Source of the DNA: Alphaproteobacteria bacterium
GTDB lineage: Bacteria > Pseudomonadota > Alphaproteobacteria > Micropepsales > Micropepsaceae
Length of the DNA: 5,002 nucleotides
NCBI GenBank assembly: GCA_947455695.1
Contig: CANGRN010000156.1
Coordinates: 1-5,002 of the forward strand
Reading direction: 5' to 3'
Each line of letters starts with the position of its first letter. The stretch's first letter is position 1. Below are positions 1 to 5,002 of this stretch, piece by piece. A program made the translations under genes and the position numbers. The notes below the pieces were generated by a model. The model made no database searches. It saw only the letters and a list, made by a program, of their open reading frames with translations, and was not told the DNA's origin.

Positions 1-270
1 AACATCAAATGGGGCCTGCTGTATGGCGTGTTGCTGTGCAACGCCCGCGCCCTGGGCGAGTTCGGCGCGGTGTCGGTGGTGTCGGGCCATATCCGCGGCG
101 TCACCAACACCATGCCGCTGCATGTGCAGCTGCTGTATGACAATTACGATTATGCCGGCGCCTTCACCGTCGCCGCCCTGCTGGCGATGCTGGCGCTGCT
201 CACCCTTGCCCTCAAGTCACTGCTGGAATGGCGCTATGCGGACGAACTCGCCGCCGCCCATCGCCACTAG
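1..270 (+). CDS. cysW: Sulfate/thiosulfate ABC transporter permease CysW, C-terminal part (5' end outside window)
   Basis: Inner-membrane permease subunit that pairs with CysT (CysU) to form the channel for ATP-driven sulfate/thiosulfate import. The frame is open from base 1, and the last 89 codons are visible, ending in TAG at 268-270; full-length CysW is about 280-290 residues, so roughly two thirds is missing. Visible residues 15-29 ([15 protein letters not shown]) are the cytoplasmic EAA-type coupling loop that docks on the ATPase, with the wording typical of CysT/CysW. The following [20 protein letters not shown] segment is also CysW-like. Residues about 52-71 form the last hydrophobic membrane helix, followed by a short charged tail ([13 protein letters not shown]). 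The cysA-like gene begins 9 nt downstream, which supports the operon assignment. CysT is the main alternative, but the sequence wording and the position directly before cysA favour CysW. Confidence 0.93.
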   Translation, partial: NIKWGLLYGVLLCNARALGEFGAVSVVSGHIRGVTNTMPLHVQLLYDNYDYAGAFTVAALLAMLALLTLALKSLLEWRYADELAAAHRH

Positions 271-273
271 GAG
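269..273 (+). promoter_or_regulatory. Ribosome binding site of the cysA-like gene
   Basis: AGGAG lies 6 nt before the ATG at 280 and shares its first two bases with the cysW stop codon TAG. This fixes the cysA start and implies that ribosomes finishing cysW are well placed to start the next gene, which would couple the two translationally (inference). Confidence 0.8.
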
Positions 274-279
274 AAGCGC

Positions 280-999
280 ATGTCCCTCACCGTTGATTCC
301 GTCGCCAAGAAGTTCGGCCGCTTTCCGGCGCTGAACGGCGCCAGCTTCGTGGCACCGCAGGGCGGCTTTGTATCGCTGCTGGGTCCGTCGGGTTCGGGCA
401 AGACCACCTTGCTGCGCATCCTGGGCGGACTGGAATTCGCTGACAGCGGCAGTGTGCGCTTTGCCGACCTCAACTGGCTGGACATGCCGGCCCGCACCCG
501 CAACGCCGGCTTTGTGTTCCAGCAATATGCGCTGTTCAAGCACATGACCGTGGCGGACAACATCGCCTTCGGCCTCAAGGTGCGTCCCCGCAACCGGCGG
601 CCGAGCAGCGCTGATATTCACAAACGCGTTACCGAACTGCTGGACCTGGTACAGCTGTCCGGCCTGGAAGCCCGCTATCCCAGCCAGCTGTCTGGCGGCC
701 AACGCCAGCGCGTGGCGCTGGCGCGCGCCCTGGCCATCGAGCCGCGCATGCTGCTGCTGGACGAGCCCTTCGGGGCGCTGGACGCCAAGGTGCGCAAGGA
801 ATTGCGCACCGACCTGCGCCGCATCCATGACCATGCCGGCGTCACCACCGTGTTCGTCACCCACGACCAGGAAGAGGCCTTTGCCGTGGCCGATCTGGTG
901 GCGGTGATGAAGGATGGCCGGATCGAGCAGTATGGCGCGCCCGCCGATGTGCGGCGCAATCCCAAGACTGCGTTCGTGTCGGAATTCCTGTCCGCCTAA
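280..999 (+). CDS. cysA: Sulfate/thiosulfate import ATP-binding protein CysA, short form without C-terminal domain
   Basis: Cytoplasmic ATPase that powers sulfate/thiosulfate import through the CysT/CysW permease. In 239 residues all ABC motifs are intact: Walker A GPSGSGKT at 35-42, Q-loop in VFQQYALF around Q81, signature LSGGQ at 137-141, Walker B LLLLDEP at 158-163 (D161, E162), D-loop GALD at 165-168, and switch histidine H195 in VTHDQEEA. Inserted residues 102-112 ([11 protein letters not shown]) and the wording [24 protein letters not shown] are typical of CysA among the import ATPases. The start is set by AGGAG at the right distance. Full-length CysA is usually about 330-365 residues with a TOBE-type regulatory region after the ATPase domain; this protein ends at [12 protein letters not shown], just where that region should begin. 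Beyond the stop lies the convergent FAD gene, overlapping by 4 bp, so there is no room for a lost tail. The ATPase should be functional, but C-terminal regulation is probably absent or supplied elsewhere. Confidence 0.92.
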   Translation: MSLTVDSVAKKFGRFPALNGASFVAPQGGFVSLLGPSGSGKTTLLRILGGLEFADSGSVRFADLNWLDMPARTRNAGFVFQQYALFKHMTVADNIAFGLKVRPRNRRPSSADIHKRVTELLDLVQLSGLEARYPSQLSGGQRQRVALARALAIEPRMLLLDEPFGALDAKVRKELRTDLRRIHDHAGVTTVFVTHDQEEAFAVADLVAVMKDGRIEQYGAPADVRRNPKTAFVSEFLSA

Positions 1000-1005
1000 G
1001 CGGAC
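990..1005. other. Inverted repeat with both convergent stop codons in its loop; possible bidirectional 3'-end hairpin
   Basis: GTCCGC (990-995) and GCGGAC (1000-1005) are perfect complements separated by the 4-nt loop CTAA. The loop contains the plus-strand stop TAA (997-999) of cysA and the minus-strand stop TAG (998-996) of the FAD protein gene. A G-U pair (989/1006) could extend the stem in the plus-strand transcript. Neither side is followed by a T-run, so it is not a canonical intrinsic terminator. It may protect or define the 3' ends of both transcripts, or it may be chance in GC-rich DNA. Confidence 0.4.
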
Positions 1006-2576
1006 GCGATGGACTTGGCGACGGCTTCCGCCACCCGGATCCCATCCACGCCGGCCGACAGAATCCCGCCGGCAAAGCCCGCGCCTTCGCCGGCCGGATA
1101 AAGTCCCGGCGTGTTCAGGCTTTGATAGTCCTCGCCGCGCTGGATGCGGATGGGGCTGGAGGTGCGGGTTTCCACCCCCGTCAGCACCGCATCGGACCGG
1201 TCGAAGCCCCGGATCTGCTTGCCGAAGGCGGGCAGGGCTTCGCGGATCGCTTCGATGGCGTAAGTGGGCAGGCAGCTCGACAGGTCTGTCGGCGTCACGC
1301 CGGGCCGGTAGGACGGGATGACCTCGCCCAGCGCGGTTGACGGCTTGGCCGCGATGAAGTCGCCCACCAGCTGCGCCGGAGCGGCATAGGTGCCGCCGCC
1401 CGCCGCAAAGGCCGCTTCTTCCCATTGCCGCTGCAGGGCGATGCCGGCCAGCGGATGGTCCGGATAGTCGGCGTCGGGCGTGATGGCGACCACGATGCCG
1501 GCATTGGCGTTGCGCTCATTGCGCGAATACTGGCTCATGCCGTTGGTGACGACGCGGCCCGGCTCACTGGCCGCCGCCACCACCGTGCCGCCGGGGCACA
1601 TGCAGAAGCTGTAGACGCTGCGGCCATTTCTGGCGTGATGCACCAGCTTGTAGTCGGCGGCGCCCAGGGCGGGGATGGAGCGGCCGAAGCGCGCCTTGTC
1701 GATCATGCCCTGCGGATGCTCGATGCGAAAACCGATGGAGAAGGGCTTGGCCTCGATGGCGACGCCGCGCGCATACAGCATTTCGAACAGGTCGCGGGCG
1801 CTGTGGCCCGGCGCCAGCACGACATGGCGGCTTTCGATCTCCTCGCCGCTTTCCAGCCGCACGCCGCGCACCTGGCGTGTGTCGTCCAGCAACAGATCCG
1901 TTACCTTGCTATGGAAGCGATACTCGCCGCCCAGCGCCTCGATGCTCTGGCGCATAGACTCCACCATGGTCACCAGCCGGAAGGTGCCGATATGGGGATG
2001 GGCCTCGGTGAGGATTTCCTCCGGCGCGCCGGCCTTGACGAATTCGGTCAGCACCTTGCGGCCCAGATGGCGCGGATCCTTGATCTGGCTGTAGAGCTTG
2101 CCGTCGGAAAAGGTGCCGGCGCCGCCTTCGCCGAACTGGACATTGGACTCCGGATTGAGCTGCGAGCGGCGCCACAGCCCCCAGGTATCCTTGGTGCGCT
2201 CGCGCACCACCTTGCCCCGTTCCAGGATGATGGGACGGAAACCGGACTGCGCCAGGATCAGTCCGGCGAACAGGCCGCAGGGACCGGCCCCGATCACCAA
2301 GGGGCGCTGAAACGTCGCTGGCGCCGTGGCCACCGCCCGATAATCCATGTCGGGAGTGGGCCGGGCATCCTTGGGCGCACGGCTTTCATCCTTCAGCGTC
2401 ACGTCCACGGTATAGACGTAGACGATGGCCTGCTTGTTGCGGGCGTCATGACCGCGCTTGAACACCCGCCAGTCCACAAGCGCCTCGGCCGGCAGCTTCA
2501 GCTTCTTCAGGATGGCAGCTTTCAGCGCCTCGGGCGGATGGCCGAGCGGCAGCTTGATGTCGGTCAGGCGCAGCAT
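996..2576 (-). CDS. NAD(P)/FAD-dependent dehydrogenase, COG2509 type (function unknown)
   Basis: Predicted cytoplasmic flavoprotein of 526 residues; substrate and reaction are unknown for this family. An N-terminal domain of about 85 residues ([20 protein letters not shown], then [12 protein letters not shown]) precedes the Rossmann FAD-binding fold. That fold shows [12 protein letters not shown] at 94-105, with glycines G96, G98 and G101, and an acidic end to the second strand in LERG (E119). Residues 147-166 ([20 protein letters not shown]) and [16 protein letters not shown] around 323-338 are typical of the family; C325 and C327 form a CxC pair before the PGG turn. The C-terminal stretch 491-517 ([14 protein letters not shown] onward) is the second FAD-contacting element. 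Family-like N-terminal wording supports the ATG at 2576, although no good Shine-Dalgarno site precedes it. It starts 38 nt after the TonB receptor gene on the same strand, so the two may be co-transcribed, and it overlaps cysA by 4 bp tail to tail. No signal peptide is seen. The family call is firm; the biochemical role is open. Confidence 0.9.
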   Translation of the reverse strand: MLRLTDIKLPLGHPPEALKAAILKKLKLPAEALVDWRVFKRGHDARNKQAIVYVYTVDVTLKDESRAPKDARPTPDMDYRAVATAPATFQRPLVIGAGPCGLFAGLILAQSGFRPIILERGKVVRERTKDTWGLWRRSQLNPESNVQFGEGGAGTFSDGKLYSQIKDPRHLGRKVLTEFVKAGAPEEILTEAHPHIGTFRLVTMVESMRQSIEALGGEYRFHSKVTDLLLDDTRQVRGVRLESGEEIESRHVVLAPGHSARDLFEMLYARGVAIEAKPFSIGFRIEHPQGMIDKARFGRSIPALGAADYKLVHHARNGRSVYSFCMCPGGTVVAAASEPGRVVTNGMSQYSRNERNANAGIVVAITPDADYPDHPLAGIALQRQWEEAAFAAGGGTYAAPAQLVGDFIAAKPSTALGEVIPSYRPGVTPTDLSSCLPTYAIEAIREALPAFGKQIRGFDRSDAVLTGVETRTSSPIRIQRGEDYQSLNTPGLYPAGEGAGFAGGILSAGVDGIRVAEAVAKSIASA

Positions 2577-2614
2577 CCGCCCATATAAAGACGGACGTTG
2601 GCAGATACCAGCGG
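2577..2614 (-). other. Short intergenic gap between receptor and FAD gene
   Basis: These 38 nt hold no visible terminator hairpin, no clear Shine-Dalgarno sequence and no convincing promoter. Reading the minus strand, the last bases before the FAD gene ATG are TTTATATGGGCGG; the GGGCGG is too close to the ATG and too poor a match to be a standard ribosome site. The lack of a terminator supports read-through from the receptor gene into the FAD gene. Confidence 0.55.
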
Positions 2615-4999
2615 CTAGAATTTCAGGCGAATTCCCGCCTGGAACGACACCGGCTGGCGCAGGGTCAGGGTGCGCGGATCGGTCAGGGTCGGGGTCACCA
2701 GGCCCGCCGTGCTGCTGGGGTCGAAATAGGTGCCGTACAGCGGGTGATGGTCGTCGAACAGATTGTTGACCAGGCCGAACAGCTGCCAGCGTTCATCGAA
2801 CTGATACGAAGCGCGCAGATTGAGCACCACGGTGGACGGCAACTTGGCATTGCGGTTGGAGGGATCGCCATCGAAATATTGGCTACCGGCAAAGGCCAGC
2901 TCGCCGCCCAGGCTGACGCCTTCCAGCACATCCATATCGGCGCCGATGCGCGCGGTGCTGGCGGGGTTCATCGGCATGCGCCGGCCCGGCGTTACGGTGA
3001 CGTTGCCCGCGGCGTTGGCGGCGGGATTGTTGGGCGAGGCCAGGTTGCCGGTGAACTGATACGTCGCGTCCAGATAGGACCAGTTGGCATAGGCCGACCA
3101 GCGGGACGCCGCATAGCGGGTGGTCAGGTCCAGGCCCTGGCGCTGGGTGGACGGAACATTGGTGAAATAGCCGCGTCCGGCGATCACCGATGCCAGCGCC
3201 ACAATGTCATTGTCGCTGTTGGTGCGGAAAAGACTGATGCTCCAGTCCAAGGTGCCGGCGCCCAGCATCTGCTGACCGCGCACGCCGGCATTGGTCGTGT
3301 GGGACACGACCTGGGCCAGCGGTGGATCGGAAACCAGTGAGCCTTCGAGCAGGCAGGGAAGATTGGGGTTGGCACAATCCAGCTCCAGCGGTGTCGGCGC
3401 GCGATTGGCTTGCGAATAGCTGGCGAACACAGTGACATTCTCCAGCGCCTTCCAGGCCAGGCCTGCCAGCGGATTGACGTGGCCATAGCCATGGACGCCG
3501 TTCAGCTCGGTTGCCAACCCGCTGCGGTCGCGGGTGACGATGTCGGCGGCATTGATGCGCAGCCCCGCCGTCAGGGTCAGTGTGTCGGTCACATCGAGCG
3601 CGTCCGCGGCATACAGGCCGTAATAGCTGGTGGTGGCGCCCAGGGTGACGGGCGCATAGCCCAGATTGCCGTTGCTGTGAAGGATGCTGCCCGAGCCTGC
3701 CAGCAACGGATCCACCGCCACTTGGAAGTCGGGGAAGATGCGCCCCAGTGTGCTGGTGGAGCGGAAGCCGATGGCGCTGGCATCCACGCTGCCGCCCACC
3801 GTCAGCACGTTGGGCAGGCCCGCTAGCTGTGCATTGCCGGTGACCTGCACGGTGCCGCCATGGGTGGTACTGTCGGTAAAGGTGCGGTCCACCGTGCCGG
3901 TGATGGCGCCGGCGGCGAACGGGATGGTCGTGTTGCCCTGATTCAAAATGGCGAACTGGTTTCGGAAATTCAGCGCCGCCGCGCCGGTGAAGGGCACGGG
4001 CCGCGGGAAGGCATCGTCTTCCAGGCACAGCTGGTTGATGAAGGTCGACGAATTGGAGCAGCGCTCGAAATTGCCGTCATTGCCGTCGACATGGCGCTGC
4101 GTCAGGGCGCGCAAATAGACCGAGCCTTCGAACTGCCAGTTTTCATCCAGCCGGCTCCTGGCGTTCAGCGCCAGGCTGCCGATGGTGTTGCGCGTCGTTT
4201 GGGGGAAGGTGAAGACCGACTTGGCGTTGCGCTGGATCAGGCCGATCGGGGTGGGGCCGACCACGCCCAGGCTGGTAGCGGCGCCCGATGCCACAAGATG
4301 AAGTTCGGTCTGGCCGATGCGCCAGCCGGCATCGGCATACAGCCGCGCCAGGTTGGACCCCGAATGAAATCGCCACCCCGCGTCGGTGACGCCTTCGGCC
4401 GCGCCATAGAAGCTGAAATCACCGTCGGTGAAGCCCCATTGGCCGCTTGCCATGCCATGGCCGTAGGAGCCGCCTTGCAATGAGGCTTCTGCGCCCTGCC
4501 AGGTGAAGCCGTTCTTCATCAGCATGTTGACCGAACCGCCCAGCGCGTTCAGGCCGAACACCGGGTTGGCGCTCCATACATCCAGCCGGTCCACCGCCGC
4601 TTGCGGGATCGCGTCCCAGTTGACCGTGTCACCAAAGGCTTCATTCAGGCGCACGCCGTTCTGATAGACGGCGATGCCTTGCGGAACACCCTGCAGCGGA
4701 GATGCTTCAAAGCCATGGAAGCGCAAGTCCTGGAACAGGACATTGCCCTGGGTGTCGCCAAGCGAAATACCGGCGGCTTGCATGCCCAGCGTGTCCAGCA
4801 CGGTCGCGCCATGCTGGGCGGCGAGCTGGCCGGCGCTGAAGCTTTGCAGCTGGCCGGGGACCTTGTCGGTGGCAACGCCAATGTCGGAATCCTGCAGGGC
4901 GCCATACACCACGACATGCTCGGTCCTGCTGGTCTGGGCCGAAGCAGGCACAGCGGCGGCAACAAGCAAAAAGCCGCCCAGAAGCACGATACGCGTCAA
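2615..4999 (-). CDS. TonB-dependent outer-membrane receptor (substrate unknown; start at window edge)
   Basis: Outer-membrane active transporter, a 22-strand barrel with a plug, energised by TonB-ExbB-ExbD. The 794 visible residues begin with a signal peptide: hydrophobic core at 4-17 and probable cleavage after PASA (A21). EHVVVYG (27-33) resembles a TonB box. The plug spans about 40-165, with DTLGMQAAGISL, FQDLRFHGFEASPLQGVPQG and ALGGSVNMLMKNG. The barrel follows; late signatures are FASYSQANRAPTPLELDC (525-542), LFGLVNNLFDDHHPLYGTYF (740-759) and the C-terminal FQAGIRLKF, ending in the aromatic residue required by the barrel-assembly signal. Two tight cysteine pairs, C314/C325 and C542/C549, sit in predicted outer loops and may form disulfides. 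The first possible start is TTG at 4999, which gives a plausible signal peptide, but the frame stays open to the window edge, so the true start may be upstream. Length is normal for the family. The ligand (siderophore, vitamin, glycan, sulfonate or other) cannot be read from the sequence. The FAD protein gene follows after 38 nt. Confidence 0.93.
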   Translation of the reverse strand: MTRIVLLGGFLLVAAAVPASAQTSRTEHVVVYGALQDSDIGVATDKVPGQLQSFSAGQLAAQHGATVLDTLGMQAAGISLGDTQGNVLFQDLRFHGFEASPLQGVPQGIAVYQNGVRLNEAFGDTVNWDAIPQAAVDRLDVWSANPVFGLNALGGSVNMLMKNGFTWQGAEASLQGGSYGHGMASGQWGFTDGDFSFYGAAEGVTDAGWRFHSGSNLARLYADAGWRIGQTELHLVASGAATSLGVVGPTPIGLIQRNAKSVFTFPQTTRNTIGSLALNARSRLDENWQFEGSVYLRALTQRHVDGNDGNFERCSNSSTFINQLCLEDDAFPRPVPFTGAAALNFRNQFAILNQGNTTIPFAAGAITGTVDRTFTDSTTHGGTVQVTGNAQLAGLPNVLTVGGSVDASAIGFRSTSTLGRIFPDFQVAVDPLLAGSGSILHSNGNLGYAPVTLGATTSYYGLYAADALDVTDTLTLTAGLRINAADIVTRDRSGLATELNGVHGYGHVNPLAGLAWKALENVTVFASYSQANRAPTPLELDCANPNLPCLLEGSLVSDPPLAQVVSHTTNAGVRGQQMLGAGTLDWSISLFRTNSDNDIVALASVIAGRGYFTNVPSTQRQGLDLTTRYAASRWSAYANWSYLDATYQFTGNLASPNNPAANAAGNVTVTPGRRMPMNPASTARIGADMDVLEGVSLGGELAFAGSQYFDGDPSNRNAKLPSTVVLNLRASYQFDERWQLFGLVNNLFDDHHPLYGTYFDPSSTAGLVTPTLTDPRTLTLRQPVSFQAGIRLKF

Positions 5000-5002
5000 G
5001 AA

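Noticed and set aside
990..1005. Canonical intrinsic terminator at the convergent junction
   Set aside because: The stem is only 6 bp and no T-run follows on either strand, so it is reported as an inverted repeat of uncertain role instead.
217..1425. A 402-codon open frame on the minus strand across cysW, cysA and the end of the FAD gene
   Set aside because: It runs antisense to the well-supported cysW/cysA genes and out of frame through the FAD gene; the product is low-complexity, with no domain.
1425..2588. A 387-codon open frame on the plus strand antisense to the FAD protein gene
   Set aside because: Its translation is rich in A, G, H, Q and D with no recognisable domain, as expected for the mirror of a high-GC gene; the minus-strand product has clear FAD-binding motifs.
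2577..2614. Promoter for the FAD gene based on the AT-rich TTTATAT
   Set aside because: A single AT-rich patch with no matching -35 element and only about 6 nt from the start codon; too weak to call.
3207..4028. A 273-codon minus-strand frame inside the receptor gene
   Set aside because: It is an alternative frame of the receptor coding strand, rich in R, P, H and Q, with no motif; the receptor frame is uninterrupted here.
3860..4483. A 207-codon plus-strand frame antisense to the receptor
   Set aside because: High-GC shadow ORF with no recognisable domain or ribosome binding site.

Overview
This GC-rich window (low to mid 60s % by eye) carries four protein-coding genes in two converging blocks and almost no non-coding DNA. 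The gene content, a CysTWA-type sulfate importer, a TonB-dependent outer-membrane receptor and a COG2509-type FAD protein, indicates a Gram-negative proteobacterium. Protein style and base composition suggest an alphaproteobacterium, but that placement is inference; no rRNA or other taxonomic marker is present.

Left block, plus strand (1-999): the last 89 codons of the sulfate ABC transporter permease CysW, then a 9-nt gap holding an AGGAG ribosome binding site that overlaps the cysW stop, then a complete cysA-like ATPase gene. The two are the tail of a sulfate/thiosulfate uptake operon whose earlier genes lie off the left edge. The ATPase has every nucleotide-binding motif but is only 239 residues long and ends where the C-terminal regulatory/TOBE region of full-length CysA would begin.

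Right block, minus strand (4999-996): a 794-residue TonB-dependent receptor, with its start at or beyond the right edge, is followed after 38 nt by a 526-residue FAD-dependent dehydrogenase of the uncharacterised COG2509 type. The spacing and shared strand fit co-transcription.

The blocks meet tail to tail with a 4-bp overlap. A perfect 6-bp inverted repeat (990-1005) places both stop codons in its 4-nt loop. It is the most distinctive local structure here and could act as a compact two-way 3' end. I saw no RNA genes, mobile elements, CRISPR arrays or long repeats, and no convincing new multi-gene system. The points most worth following up are the shortened ATPase, the shared stop-codon hairpin and the receptor/FAD-protein pairing.
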